Below are positions 49,712-58,514 of a stretch of 64,000 nucleotides of DNA, one piece after another. A program made the position numbers and the translations under genes. Source of the stretch: Nitrosopumilaceae archaeon. GTDB taxonomy: Archaea > Thermoproteota > Nitrososphaeria > Nitrososphaerales > Nitrosopumilaceae. Position 1 is the first letter of the stretch; every line of letters starts with the position of its first letter. The notes under the pieces were generated by a model that worked only from the letters and a program-made list of their open reading frames with translations, ran no database searches and was not told the DNA's origin. The stretch spans positions 1-64,000 of the forward strand of contig DASQHX010000006.1 of the NCBI GenBank assembly GCA_035631875.1, written 5' to 3'.

Positions 49712-50470
49712 TTGAAGATCTTTATTATAATGATTGGACTTGTTTTAGGCAGCATAGTTGTTTTTAGCACTGCGTATGCATCTTCATCACTATTAGAGAT
49801 AAAGGGTACTGGCGGTGCTGTGATAAATGGACAGGTTCCAAAACTATACACTACCACATTTCAAATGATATTAGCTGATAAATCTACAATTTTAATGGGT
49901 TCTGTAATGATGTGGGGAAATGATGCACACATTTATGCAAAATTCATGACTGACAAATGGACATTTTCATATGCAGAAGACGGTTCGTTCCACGGTGAAG
50001 GTCCAGTACAAACACAACAAGGAGAGATTTACAATGTTGTTCTGGATGGAGAAAGAGTATTTGCCACAAACTTTGGTTCCATGTGGAAGATTAGTGCAAC
50101 AATGCAAGGAAATGACAAAAATTTTGTTATAAATTATCTTGTGACAGGAAAAGACCCGTATCCAACAGTTAATGTTTCAACAAGTTCCAAGGTATTGATC
50201 CCAAACGGAAACTCGGCTCTTGCAAATACTGGCTTCTTTATCCCATTAAACTTGGAAGCAATTAGGGGTACAACAGTAGTATGGCAAAATGAAGATAACA
50301 TAGGCCACACTGTTCAAAGCCAGGACGACAAAGGCAACGTCATCTCATTGTTTAACAGCAACTTGCTAAAGACTGGTGATACTTTTAGCTACAAATTCGA
50401 TAAACCAGGAGTATATCATTATTTCTGTACAATACATCCTTGGAGAATAGGCATTGTAACAGTATCATAG
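49712..50470 (+). CDS. Exported protein with C-terminal plastocyanin-like domain lacking axial Met
   Basis: 252 residues from a TTG start, with a signal peptide (about 1-24). An N-terminal beta domain (about 25-150, IKGTGGAVINGQVPKLYTTTFQM) precedes a cupredoxin domain (about 165-252): TTVVWQNEDNIGHTVQS and YHYFCTIHPWRIGIVTV. The Cys and two His ligands are in place, but the Met of the usual CTxHPxM is Arg. The site would be a three-ligand copper centre or non-copper. It is the first gene of the stress island by its palindrome. Confidence 0.82.
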   Translation: MKIFIIMIGLVLGSIVVFSTAYASSSLLEIKGTGGAVINGQVPKLYTTTFQMILADKSTILMGSVMMWGNDAHIYAKFMTDKWTFSYAEDGSFHGEGPVQTQQGEIYNVVLDGERVFATNFGSMWKISATMQGNDKNFVINYLVTGKDPYPTVNVSTSSKVLIPNGNSALANTGFFIPLNLEAIRGTTVVWQNEDNIGHTVQSQDDKGNVISLFNSNLLKTGDTFSYKFDKPGVYHYFCTIHPWRIGIVTVS

Positions 50471-50506
50471 ATTTTTCTAAAATTCCATAATTTCTTATGA
50501 AACTCT

Positions 50507-50526
50507 GATTATCAAAATTGATAATT
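50507..50526 (+). promoter_or_regulatory. Stress-island palindrome, site 2
   Basis: GATTATCA-AAAT-TGATAATT, 10 bp before TTTAAATAAT (50537-50546), upstream of 50567. Confidence 0.85.
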
Positions 50527-50566
50527 CACTTTTCGCTTTAAATAATATAATTATACTTAGGATATC

Positions 50567-50905
50567 ATGCCTCAAACAATCGAAACTCAGTACGATAATT
50601 TTATTTCAGAGGTAAGTAATGAATTACAAAAAGTTGATCCGCAACTGGCAATGCAGGTGATGTATTATGAAAGGCGATTTACTGATGTTGATCCTCACGT
50701 GGAATTACACATACATTACAAAGAGGGAACAAATTTGGATAAAAAGAAAGACGAACTAGATGAAAGGTATGGACTTCTACTTGGAAAGGAAGGAAATCAT
50801 GGCATGAGAGCTGTTGGCATAATGAATTTGAATAGGATTTACGAGATTTCGACAGACGATGACGTAGAAGAAGTCAGTGGATTTGCTTCCTGCGCATCAT
50901 ATTAG
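50567..50905 (+). CDS. Small soluble hypothetical protein
   Basis: 112 residues, acidic, predicted alpha/beta: ETQYDNFISEVSNELQKVDP; VMYYERRFTDVDPHVELHIHYK; DELDERYGLLLGKEGNHGMRAV. The end carries a C-A-S-Y tail with one Cys pair-like CASCA motif (FASCASY). No family recognised. It is expressed from a stress-island promoter with 50920 following at 14 bp. Confidence 0.65.
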   Translation: MPQTIETQYDNFISEVSNELQKVDPQLAMQVMYYERRFTDVDPHVELHIHYKEGTNLDKKKDELDERYGLLLGKEGNHGMRAVGIMNLNRIYEISTDDDVEEVSGFASCASY

Positions 50906-50919
50906 ATTCGTGACATAAA

Positions 50920-51105
50920 ATGGAAGAACCAAAATTGCCAAAATTTTCATGGGGTAAGACTTTCGAGTATAATTCTGGACATAACAAGAGCGAATGGGGA
51001 ATGTCTGACAATGACAAAGAATCTAATACCAAATTCGTTGTTGCATATACAATCAAGGGAGACTTGGCAAACGTAGATACTCGTGGATTTTTAACTTCTC
51101 ATTGA
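50920..51105 (+). CDS. Small hypothetical protein, second gene of 50567 operon
   Basis: 61 residues, polar (KFSWGKTFEYNSGHNKSEWGMSDNDKESNTKFVVAY). No domain or membrane segment. Supported by its position 14 bp after 50567 and an ATG start; otherwise unremarkable. Confidence 0.5.
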   Translation: MEEPKLPKFSWGKTFEYNSGHNKSEWGMSDNDKESNTKFVVAYTIKGDLANVDTRGFLTSH

Positions 51106-51187
51106 TGAAAAAAATTCTACTAATTAGATAATTAGCTAGTGTTGGCATGTCCTCACAAAAGAGAAAATGATTTTTTGTATTTATTCT

Positions 51188-51622
51188 CTAATTTTTCATT
51201 CGTAATAAAATCTGGTCACATAATTTGCTCATTTCTGAATCAGACCCGATACTACATAGTCTTGTTAGATCAGCTGTTGATACCATTCCTACCAATCTAC
51301 CTTTGTCTACCACAGGTACTCTGTGAATTCGTCTTACCTTCATAAGTTGAGCAAGCTCCCAAACAGTTTCATCAGGATTGATTACAATTAATGGAGAAGA
51401 CATTGTTTCCTTTATTTTAGTAGATAACGACTTTCCCTGTGCGACAATTTTTCTAACAAAATCTCTTTCTGTTAGGATTCCAACTACGGTATTTTTTTCA
51501 GTCACAATTATTGAGCCTATTTTTGCATCTTCCATCATTTTTGCGGCATCCTTTACAGTCATAGATGAGTCAATTGACAAAACGGGTTTTTTCATAATGT
51601 CTTTTACAAAACTTCCGACCAT
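51188..51622 (-). CDS. Two-CBS-domain protein
   Basis: 144 residues: one Bateman module with two CBS repeats (about 5-60: VKDIMKKPVLSIDSSMTVKDAAKMM..IGSIIVTEKNTVVGILTERDFVRKI; about 70-130: MSSPLIVINPDETVWELAQLM..IHRVPVVDKGRLVGMVSTADL). Such modules bind AMP/ATP or related nucleotides and report energy state. The promoter has the stress-island palindrome at 51662-51681. Confidence 0.9.
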   Translation of the reverse strand: MVGSFVKDIMKKPVLSIDSSMTVKDAAKMMEDAKIGSIIVTEKNTVVGILTERDFVRKIVAQGKSLSTKIKETMSSPLIVINPDETVWELAQLMKVRRIHRVPVVDKGRLVGMVSTADLTRLCSIGSDSEMSKLCDQILLRMKN

Positions 51623-51661
51623 GCAAATGGTTGCAGTTTTATACTTAAAAACTCAAAATTA

Positions 51662-51681
51662 GATTATCAAGTGTGATAATT
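51662..51681 (-). promoter_or_regulatory. Stress-island palindrome, site 3
   Basis: Plus strand GATTATCA-AGTG-TGATAATT. It faces the minus-strand CBS gene, with a TATA-like TTTAAGTATAAA 13-24 bp beyond it. Confidence 0.82.
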
Positions 51682-51705
51682 AAAAAAGAAATTCACTGTG
51701 TGAGA

Positions 51706-52284
51706 CTAGTAAACATGCTCGCTAAACTCAGATCCTAAAGCAATGCTTGCTATTGTAGTATTAGGAGTGGTACGTGATTTCATTGTAAGATTAGGCAAAA
51801 ATTGGTGAAAGATTTGTTTTAGCAACATTTCTGTAAAAAGGGACCACTTTATACCCAGATTGTGCTGGATGATAAAATGATGAATCTCTCCTTCAATTCT
51901 ATGATCCGATGTCATGCCAGATGCTTTCATATAATCCTCAAATGCTTCGATCGCTCTTTTGAGATCATAACTACCTTTCATGAACATAACCCAGTCTTTT
52001 ATCAGTGGCAATATGGCATCGATTATTTTGTTTATCACATCTCCTTCCATCTCATCACCTAGTGTTTTGAGAATGTCTTTTGGAACAGGTATCATCCCAA
52101 TTTTATCTGCAAATCTATCCCATTTGACGTATTTTTCTAAAATTTGTTTTACAAGAACATTTTGAGATATCTCTCTTTGCATGGCCTCTGTCTCAAGCTC
52201 GTCGACAATAAAACTTGGTAATCTGTAACTAATACTCCTGGTCTGTTCATGCTTTGGAGGGTGTGGCTGCCTTTTTACTACCAT
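51706..52284 (-). CDS. Ribbon-helix-helix protein, paralogue of 40276
   Basis: 192 residues. RHH at about 15-60 (SISYRLPSFIVDELETEAMQREISQNVLVKQIL), middle helices (KDILKTLGDEMEGDVINKII; RAIEAFEDYMKASGM), C-terminal block HHFIIQHNLGIKWSLFTEMLLKQIF like that of 40276. Its place inside the stress island makes it one candidate regulator of the shared palindrome; that is not shown by sequence. Confidence 0.72.
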   Translation of the reverse strand: MVVKRQPHPPKHEQTRSISYRLPSFIVDELETEAMQREISQNVLVKQILEKYVKWDRFADKIGMIPVPKDILKTLGDEMEGDVINKIIDAILPLIKDWVMFMKGSYDLKRAIEAFEDYMKASGMTSDHRIEGEIHHFIIQHNLGIKWSLFTEMLLKQIFHQFLPNLTMKSRTTPNTTIASIALGSEFSEHVY

Positions 52285-52336
52285 CGGTGACTCTAGCTGA
52301 CGTAAACTATTAAAACTATTGAAATTTTCTTTTATG

Positions 52337-52855
52337 TTATTTTTTACCGTGAGTGATATGAACCCTGTCTATGTGGTCACAAAGCAATTTATTATTCTTG
52401 AATTTTGCCGAACAGTAAGGACAAAACGTCTTGTCCACAATTTCTAATTCTGGTAACAAAATATTACTTTCTTTCAAATTTCCACATACCTGTTTTTGTG
52501 TAATTAGTCCAACTGGACGCTTATCCATGACAACCAATCTGCGTATGTCGTTTTTCTTCATGATCTCAAGGGCTTCTCTAACTAGTGCACTCTTGTTTAT
52601 CGATATGATAGGACTTTTTGTTATCTCTTTAAGCGTGGTCTTTGTAGGATCAAGTCCTTTTGCTACGACATCATAAAGAATGTCTTTTTCTGTAACCATT
52701 CCAATTATTTTATTTTTTTCAAAAACTAGAATACTGTCTACTTTTGACTCTACCATAGATTTTGCCGCATCTTGAATTGTAAGATTGCTTGAAATGGTAG
52801 TCATTTTGGGGTTTGTAAATTTTGAGACAGGCTCATTGAGAAGATCTAATGCCAT
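52337..52855 (-). CDS. Two-CBS-domain protein with C-terminal C2H2 zinc finger
   Basis: 172 residues. Two CBS repeats (about 15-125; MTTISSNLTIQDAAKSMVE; IGMVTEKDILYDVV; SPIISINKSALVREAL; DIRRLVVMDKRPVGLITQKQV) and a C-terminal finger FCPYCSAKFKNNKLLCDHIDRVH (C-x2-C...H-x4-H). Fusion of a nucleotide-sensing module to a finger suggests a sensor that binds nucleic acid or protein. No stress palindrome of good quality lies directly upstream. Confidence 0.88.
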   Translation of the reverse strand: MALDLLNEPVSKFTNPKMTTISSNLTIQDAAKSMVESKVDSILVFEKNKIIGMVTEKDILYDVVAKGLDPTKTTLKEITKSPIISINKSALVREALEIMKKNDIRRLVVMDKRPVGLITQKQVCGNLKESNILLPELEIVDKTFCPYCSAKFKNNKLLCDHIDRVHITHGKK

Positions 52856-52979
52856 TATGTTATTTCCCTACATGATGAATTTAACTGAAGGGTTGTTTCT
52901 CATTTGTGGTAATAATGTGTAAATTGGATTATTTGCAATTTAATATATTGTCAATACAAAGTAGATCAAAGACTGTTAA

Positions 52980-53012
52980 AATTATCAGACCTGATTATCA
53001 GTCTTGATATTT
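52980..53012 (+). promoter_or_regulatory. Stress-island palindrome, site 4 (overlapping double site)
   Basis: AATTATCA-GACC-TGATTATC (52980-52999) overlaps GATTATCA-GTCT-TGATATTT (52993-53012); the middle TGATTATCA serves both. TATA (TTTTTAAAAG) follows at about 53010, upstream of 53052. Confidence 0.78.
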
Positions 53013-53051
53013 TTAAAAGGCCTCTTATTTACTTGGAACAGCATATAAAAA

Positions 53052-53912
53052 ATGCAGTTAAAAAATGCTAGTCTTAACCAGGTAATCAAGAGAACAATCA
53101 CAATTTCACCAAAAATAACACTTCTTGATGCAAGGCAAATATTGTTGAGGCATAAAATTAGTAGGTTAATAGTATTACAAAATGAGAAACCGGTTGGAAT
53201 AATAACGGAAAAAGATGTTGTTCGTGCAATTTATCAATTGGGAGGTAAACCAATTGAAGCCATTCGTGTAGACGAGTTCATGTCAAAAAAACTAGTCTCG
53301 ATAACAGAAAAAGATACAATTTATGATTGTGCAAAACTGATGTTATCCCACCGGATTAGTTCCATCATAGTATTAAAAAAAGATGGCAGTTTAGCTGGAA
53401 TAATAACAAAAACCGATTTAGCGTCTATATTTTTGACGCAAGCATCATCCCCACTACAAATATCAAAAGTCATGACAAAAGATGTCATTACAGTCAAACC
53501 TGCTGATTCGCTTCTTTATGTAGAAAGCGTACTTGTGAATAATAGAATATCAAGAGTGGTGGTTGAAAGAAAAAAAATACCAGTAGGGATTATTACTCAT
53601 CGAGATTTTATACCTGCAAAAATGCCGTTATGGATAAAACAATATGCAGATCCAAAAGAAACTGAAGAATTTACTTTAGGGGCGCATCCTCACGAGTACA
53701 AATCGAATCAACTAAGCTATCTTCTTACATTCATAGCAGCAGACATCATGACCTCAAACCCTGTGATAGTAGATGTGAAAGAGGACGTTTCTACTGCCGC
53801 CTTGCTTATGATTAGGCACGGAATAAGCGGATTGCCTGTAGTAAGAAATTCGTTGCTTGCCGGAATAATAACAAAAACTGACATTGTAAAAGCAATTACG
53901 TTTGAGAAATAA
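53052..53912 (+). CDS. Four-CBS-domain protein
   Basis: 286 residues with four CBS repeats (about 8-60, 73-130, 138-190, 228-284), for example LLDARQILLRHKISRLIVLQNEKPVGIITEKDVV and ITVKPADSLLYVESVLV..ISRVVVERKKIPVGIITHRDF. An insert with a His/Tyr stretch (GAHPHEYKSNQLSY) joins repeats 3 and 4. Two Bateman modules should form a flat disc binding adenine nucleotides. Likely an energy or redox status sensor; partner unknown. Confidence 0.9.
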   Translation: MQLKNASLNQVIKRTITISPKITLLDARQILLRHKISRLIVLQNEKPVGIITEKDVVRAIYQLGGKPIEAIRVDEFMSKKLVSITEKDTIYDCAKLMLSHRISSIIVLKKDGSLAGIITKTDLASIFLTQASSPLQISKVMTKDVITVKPADSLLYVESVLVNNRISRVVVERKKIPVGIITHRDFIPAKMPLWIKQYADPKETEEFTLGAHPHEYKSNQLSYLLTFIAADIMTSNPVIVDVKEDVSTAALLMIRHGISGLPVVRNSLLAGIITKTDIVKAITFEK

Positions 53913-53986
53913 TCTCTAATAGATCAAAATCTACATTCTATAAATAAGAACTAGAATTAGAAATATACAATAAATCGAAACTGATT

Positions 53987-54445
53987 TTAATTATCCCAGT
54001 ATTCGTAATCGTCTAATAAATTCTGATAAAGTTCAGCTTTGTAGTTTTCAGAATCTGATAATATCGTATTGAAATGTTTTACAAAATCTGTAACTGTAAT
54101 GATTCCAAGTGGTTGATTGTTGTCTGTAACAACCACTCTTCTTATCTTCTTATCAAGCATTTTTCTAGCTATCTCATCTGCGGGAGTATGGGATGATACC
54201 ATTGTAATAGGAGAAGTCATGATTTCTGTTGCAGCAAGTTCAGAAGCTCTTTTGTTTAGTACAATAACTTTGGATAACAAATCTCTTTCTGTTACTATGC
54301 CTTGAGGTATTTCATTTTTTGTAAGAACTACACAACTGACGTTATTTTTGCCCATTATTTTTGCAATCTCAAATGCAGAAACAGTTGAATCAAGAGTAAT
54401 GAGCTTCTTGCTCATTATGTCACGTGCAATACTCATAGAGTTCAT
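53987..54445 (-). CDS. Two-CBS-domain protein
   Basis: 152 residues. MSKKLITLDSTVSAFEIAKIMGKNNVSCVVLTKNEIPQGIVTERDLLSKV and MTSPITMVSSHTPADEIARKM..IRRVVVTDNNQPLGIITVTDFV are the two repeats; the tail (SENYKAELYQNLLDDYEYW) is helical and acidic. Divergent from 54565, with palindrome 54475-54494 between them. Confidence 0.9.
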   Translation of the reverse strand: MNSMSIARDIMSKKLITLDSTVSAFEIAKIMGKNNVSCVVLTKNEIPQGIVTERDLLSKVIVLNKRASELAATEIMTSPITMVSSHTPADEIARKMLDKKIRRVVVTDNNQPLGIITVTDFVKHFNTILSDSENYKAELYQNLLDDYEYWDN

Positions 54446-54474
54446 GCTCTTTTTTGATATAAATCACCTAGTAA

Positions 54475-54494
54475 AATTATCAGGGTTGATAATG
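54475..54494 (-). promoter_or_regulatory. Stress-island palindrome, site 5
   Basis: AATTATCA-GGGT-TGATAATG, about 10 bp from the minus-strand TATA GATTTATATC (54456-54465) of the CBS gene. A lone half-site TGATAATT at 54510-54517 precedes the plus-strand TATA (TTTAATATA, about 54530) of 54565. Confidence 0.82.
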
Positions 54495-54564
54495 ATGAAA
54501 AACCATTTTTGATAATTAACGAAGCATCTTTAATATAACAAGTTCTACCTTAATTGATAAAAGT

Positions 54565-54774
54565 TTGAAAAACGAATTTCTCTTTCAAGATCTCTATCTT
54601 AAAAATAATAAAAGCATAATCAAGTCTGTTGTTGTTCCGCTTTCATGTTGTGTGTGCAAAAAAGAACTAAATGGAATTTCATTGACTGCGAAAGAAATCA
54701 ACGGAAAAACAGTCTTTCTTTGTTCACACCATTATCAGGCAGAACCTTATAAAATCGCCTTTAGGAAGCAATGA
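54565..54774 (+). CDS. Small zinc-finger protein
   Basis: 69 residues from a TTG start. PLSCCVCKKELNGISL and TVFLCSHHYQ give C-C-x2-C...C-x-H-H, a probable zinc knuckle. Soluble. It begins a three-gene operon with 54775 and UspA 55048, with no spacer between the genes. Confidence 0.65.
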   Translation: MKNEFLFQDLYLKNNKSIIKSVVVPLSCCVCKKELNGISLTAKEINGKTVFLCSHHYQAEPYKIAFRKQ

Positions 54775-55047
54775 ATGATGACGATACAGCCTGAGATAAA
54801 AGAAATTATAGAAAATCAGATGGACTTGATGATAAAACAGACAAAAGCCTATCTACCATTTATCAAACTGGCCTTTCCTGGAGTAAAAGACCTGTCAGAA
54901 ATGTGCTTTAATTTGATCGTTGGAAATGTACTCACCACATTTGTATCTCAGTATGCCATGAGAATGCAATATCCTAAAGAGCCGGATTTTATAGAATTTG
55001 GTATGATTACACAAAGCTACAAAGAAAAAATCAAGGAAATGTTCTAG
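54775..55047 (+). CDS. Small helical hypothetical protein
   Basis: 90 residues. EIKEIIENQMDLMIKQTKAYLPFIKLAFPGVKDLSEMCFNLIVGNVLTTFVSQYAMRMQYP is mostly helical with one Cys. No family recognised. It starts immediately after the 54565 stop and ends immediately before the UspA start, so the three are a tight operon. Confidence 0.68.
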   Translation: MMTIQPEIKEIIENQMDLMIKQTKAYLPFIKLAFPGVKDLSEMCFNLIVGNVLTTFVSQYAMRMQYPKEPDFIEFGMITQSYKEKIKEMF

Positions 55048-55494
55048 ATGATGATCCGAAACATTCTGGTTCCATACGAGGGGTCACCAATGTCGAAAAA
55101 GGCACTAGAGTTGGGAAAAGAAATTGCGCGAAATTTTAACGCAACACTGAATATTTTGATGGTAGTTCCACTCTATTATCCTATTAGTGATTCAATATAC
55201 GTGGGTGCGATGGCTACTAATTATCAAAAAATTGTAAAAGAGCTAACAACTCAAGGAGAAAAAGATCTTGGTAAGGTGACAGAAAAATGTCGTGAAGAGG
55301 GTGCAAAGGCATCTTACAAGATAGTTCATGATGATGTCTCTAATGCAATTTTAAAACAAGCCAAGAAAAATAAGACTGATCTTATAATAATGGGTAGCAG
55401 GCGCATGAAAGGTCTTGCAGCAATCAAAAGAATTGGTAGCACAGCTAGATATGTTTCTGAACATGCTACATGCCCTGTAACTATAGTACACTAA
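55048..55494 (+). CDS. Universal stress protein (UspA family), degenerate ATP loop
   Basis: 148 residues. NILVPYEGSPMSKKALELGKEIA opens the fold; LIIMGSRRMKGLAAIKRIGSTARYVSEHATCPVTIVH closes it. The G-x2-G-x9-G-S/T loop has Arg at the second Gly (GSRR), so ATP binding is uncertain. Third gene of the 54565 operon. Confidence 0.92.
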   Translation: MMIRNILVPYEGSPMSKKALELGKEIARNFNATLNILMVVPLYYPISDSIYVGAMATNYQKIVKELTTQGEKDLGKVTEKCREEGAKASYKIVHDDVSNAILKQAKKNKTDLIIMGSRRMKGLAAIKRIGSTARYVSEHATCPVTIVH

Positions 55495-55512
55495 CACATT
55501 TTGTTATAGAAA

Positions 55513-55899
55513 CTAATCTATTCGTATTTTCTTTCCAGTACTTATTTTAGGCAAAGAAATTCTAAGTATGCCATTTTTGAATTTAGAAGAAATTCGTTTT
55601 ATATTAATTGCTGGTGGGAGAGGAAGTGTTTTTTTGAAATAATCAAATTCTGTTACACAATTAAACTTGGAAACACAATATATTTTTTCAAGCTTAGCTT
55701 TGATAATCAAATGATGTGTAGTAAGAATTACGCATATATTCTTCTTATTTACAAAAGGCAGATCTATTTCTAAAATCCATTCTGCATCTTTTTCCTCAAG
55801 GCGAGAAAGCGGCATGAGCTCTTTGTTGAGAAAATCATCAATTTCTTTGCCTAATGTGTTAACCTGCCTTCCAAACATTGAGAGAAAATTGCTTGTCAT
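55513..55899 (-). CDS. Divergent Hsp20/alpha-crystallin-like protein
   Basis: 128 residues. The alpha-crystallin domain is recognisable from WILEIDLPFVNKKNICVILTTHHLIIKAK and FKNGILRISLPK (the conserved G-x-L strand). It has no C-terminal IxI tail and carries an unusual central segment (KIYCVSKFNCVTEFDYF). Chaperone function is likely but it may be a specialised partner. Three bases separate it from the PAC2 gene upstream, so they share a transcript. Confidence 0.8.
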   Translation of the reverse strand: MTSNFLSMFGRQVNTLGKEIDDFLNKELMPLSRLEEKDAEWILEIDLPFVNKKNICVILTTHHLIIKAKLEKIYCVSKFNCVTEFDYFKKTLPLPPAINIKRISSKFKNGILRISLPKISTGKKIRID

Positions 55900-55902
55900 G
55901 TC

Positions 55903-56643
55903 CTATTTGTAAATTTGTGGTGGTACTGTGGGTTGTTCTTTTCCTTGCTGTAGGACGCCCAAGGTTTCTTCCATTAGTTGTCTATTGTGTAGTCGTAAAA
56001 AGTCAATCTGGTCTTTAAATTCGGTCAATTCTATCTCGATCTTGAGCATTCGCGAAATCGTCTTTATGGTATGCATTGCAGATTCGGGATCTGGAAAGAA
56101 AAAATTACATTCTGTATAAAGAACCATTACAGGAATTGGTGAGTTTTTTAAGATGGATAGTATGGTCGCATCAGGCCCAGTAATCATTCCAGAGAGAAAT
56201 TTTGGTATTTCGTTTTCATACAGTGTTTTTTCAAGACTTTGTTTTGTTACAAGACCATACGTCGATAGTTTAGACGAATTTCTTTCCGGAACATGAATAC
56301 CATTAAAAATTATGATGTAATCAATGTTATTTTTTTTAGAAAATTCGATTATTGATTCGGTAAATCCTGGAGCTAGTTCATAATCAATTGGAATGTCGGA
56401 AAGCACTGCAAAAAGTGTTCCTTTTTTATATAGCCTTACCGGACCCAAAAGTTCACCGTTTTCGATAAACATTATTGAAGATAAATCAGGATTATCTATT
56501 TCCCCAACTAATTCCATTTTGAGTGAATGAATTATGTATGTGAGTGAGAGAGTACCTATTAAACCAGGACCAGGAATTCCTACTAGTAAAACTGATGGTA
56601 CAGTGTTGACCTTTTCCAGTTTTTTGAGTTTGGTCTTGCCCAT
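55903..56643 (-). CDS. PAC2-family proteasome assembly/activator protein with HbYX tail
   Basis: 246 residues. PSVLLVGIPGPGLIGTLSLTYIIHSLKMELVGEIDNPDLSSIMFIENGE is the PAC2 (PbaB/PF0014-like) signature; YIIIFNGIHVPE and PIPVMVLYTECNFFFPDPES follow. A C-terminal helix (DFLRLHNRQLMEETLG) leads to a flexible end PPQIYK. The last three residues, Ile-Tyr-Lys, fit the hydrophobic-Tyr-X motif by which proteasome activators dock on the 20S alpha ring. Divergent from the thermosome and cotranscribed with Hsp20. Confidence 0.88.
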   Translation of the reverse strand: MGKTKLKKLEKVNTVPSVLLVGIPGPGLIGTLSLTYIIHSLKMELVGEIDNPDLSSIMFIENGELLGPVRLYKKGTLFAVLSDIPIDYELAPGFTESIIEFSKKNNIDYIIIFNGIHVPERNSSKLSTYGLVTKQSLEKTLYENEIPKFLSGMITGPDATILSILKNSPIPVMVLYTECNFFFPDPESAMHTIKTISRMLKIEIELTEFKDQIDFLRLHNRQLMEETLGVLQQGKEQPTVPPQIYK

Positions 56644-56647
56644 TTTG

Positions 56648-56661
56648 TAAACAATTGTTTA
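56648..56661. promoter_or_regulatory. Perfect 14-bp palindrome at the Hsp20-PAC2/thermosome divergent promoter
   Basis: TAAACAATTGTTTA, four bases upstream of the PAC2 ATG and about 105 bp upstream of the thermosome ATG. It may be a regulator site; chance cannot be excluded. Confidence 0.4.
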
Positions 56662-56766
56662 GATGTTTATTCTGTTAGAAAACAACTGCTACCATTACCA
56701 TAGATGATAATCATGTATGAAATTCAGGTGCATGTAATAATAAGAAATATCATAAATTACAAACAA

Positions 56767-58410
56767 ATGGCTTCGGTTCAAACCACTGCGGAAGGGATCC
56801 CTGTAATTGTTTTAAAAGAGGGCTCTAAACAATCCAGAGGTCGTGAAGCACAACGAAATAACATTGCTGCTGCTAAACTAGTGGCAGAGATAATTACTAC
56901 CAGCCTTGGTCCGCGGGGAATGGATAAGATGCTTGTTGACTCAATCGGAGATATAACAATTACAAATGATGGCGCCACAATTTTAAAAGAAATTGATGTT
57001 CAACATCCTGCAGCCAAGATGATGGTAGAAGTTGCAAAGGCAACCGATAGTGAGGTAGGAGATGGAACCACATCTGCAGTTGTATTTGCAGGAGCATTAT
57101 TAGAAAAAGCTGAGGTACTTATTGATAATGATATTCATCCTGTAATTGTTGCAGATGGATACAAGAAGGCATCAATGAAAGCCATATCATTTTTGAGTGA
57201 TATTGCACAAAAAGTAGACACAAAGGATAGAAAAATACTAGAAAAAATTGCAGTAACATCAATGTCTACAAAACTTGTTTCCATAGAAGCCCCAGATCTT
57301 GCAAAACTTGTTGTTGACGCTGCACTTTCTGTTGTAACACAAAAAGATGTGGGTTATAATGTTGATCTAAATAATATCAAAGTCGAGAAAAAAGCAGGTG
57401 GGTCTATTGAAGACAGCAAAATGATAAACGGAATTGTTTTGGACAAAGAAATTGTTCACAGTGGAATGCCAAAAAAGATTGAAAATGCAAAGATAGCTCT
57501 TATCAGTGCCCCACTTGAAATAGAAAAAACTGAGTTTGAAGCAAAAATAAACATCTCAAGCCCAGACCAAATAAAATCATTCATGGAAGAAGAAGATAGT
57601 ATTATCAAAGGAATGGTTGATAAAATAAAATCTACTAACGCAAATGTGATTTTATGCCAGAAAGGCATTGATGATATTGCACAACATTATCTTTCCAAAG
57701 AAGGAATAGTTGCGGTGAGACGAGTCAAAGAAAGTGACATGTCCAAACTTGCAAAAGCAACAGGTGGTCGAATCGTAGGAAGTGTCCATGATCTGACTGG
57801 AAAGGATCTAGGTCAGGCACAAAACGTTGAAGAAAAAACAATAGAAAACGATAATTGGGTTTTCATTGAAGGTTGTAAAAATCCAAAAGCTGTTACCCTA
57901 CTTCTTCGGGGCGGTACTCAGAGAGTAATCGATGAAGCAGAAAGATCAATTCATGATGCGTTGATGGTTGTAAAAGACGTAATTGAAAGACCTTTGATAG
58001 TATATGGCGGCGGTGCTCCTGAAATCTATGTTGCAACAAAATTAAGAGCATGGGCGCAATCCTTGTCAGGAAGAGAACAACTCGCAGTTGAAAAGTTCGC
58101 CGAAGCTTTAGAATCAATACCAATTGCACTTGCAAGAAATGCCGGAATGAATACAATAGATGCCATAACTCAACTTCGTGCAAAGCATAATGCAGGAGAA
58201 AAATGGACTGGAATTGCAGTTATAGACGGCGGCGTGGTAACTGATATGCAAAAATTAGATATTGTTGAACCAGTTAAGGTAAAAGAACAAGTAATCAAGT
58301 CAGCGACTGAAACTGCCAACATGATACTTAGAATTGATAATGTTGTAGCATCATCCAAATCCAATATGCCCAACTCTTCTCCTGGGCAAATGCCAAACAT
58401 GGGCATGTAG
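56767..58410 (+). CDS. Thermosome (group II chaperonin) subunit
   Basis: 547 residues from ATG 56767 ([19 protein letters not shown]). An in-frame ATG 21 codons earlier would add a non-conserved extension. ATP-site motifs are present: [45 protein letters not shown] and the C-terminal GGG-like [27 protein letters not shown] lies near the end. The tail PGQMPNMGM is the usual Gly/Met-rich end. It folds cytosolic proteins as eight-fold double rings. Only this subunit is in the window. The promoter contains a TGATAATCAT stretch but no full stress palindrome. Confidence 0.97.
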   Translation: MASVQTTAEGIPVIVLKEGSKQSRGREAQRNNIAAAKLVAEIITTSLGPRGMDKMLVDSIGDITITNDGATILKEIDVQHPAAKMMVEVAKATDSEVGDGTTSAVVFAGALLEKAEVLIDNDIHPVIVADGYKKASMKAISFLSDIAQKVDTKDRKILEKIAVTSMSTKLVSIEAPDLAKLVVDAALSVVTQKDVGYNVDLNNIKVEKKAGGSIEDSKMINGIVLDKEIVHSGMPKKIENAKIALISAPLEIEKTEFEAKINISSPDQIKSFMEEEDSIIKGMVDKIKSTNANVILCQKGIDDIAQHYLSKEGIVAVRRVKESDMSKLAKATGGRIVGSVHDLTGKDLGQAQNVEEKTIENDNWVFIEGCKNPKAVTLLLRGGTQRVIDEAERSIHDALMVVKDVIERPLIVYGGGAPEIYVATKLRAWAQSLSGREQLAVEKFAEALESIPIALARNAGMNTIDAITQLRAKHNAGEKWTGIAVIDGGVVTDMQKLDIVEPVKVKEQVIKSATETANMILRIDNVVASSKSNMPNSSPGQMPNMGM

Positions 58411-58514
58411 TAATTAGTTGAATCTTATTCTCTAATCTTCTTATTTTCGTGACGTCGTTTCACTATTGAGAATAATGTCTGCTATTCTTATACCATAAAG
58501 ACTGTTAAATGATT

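Noticed and set aside
56704-56766. N-terminal extension of the thermosome
   Set aside because: The 21 extra residues are not chaperonin-like; [10 protein letters not shown] at 56767 is the usual start.
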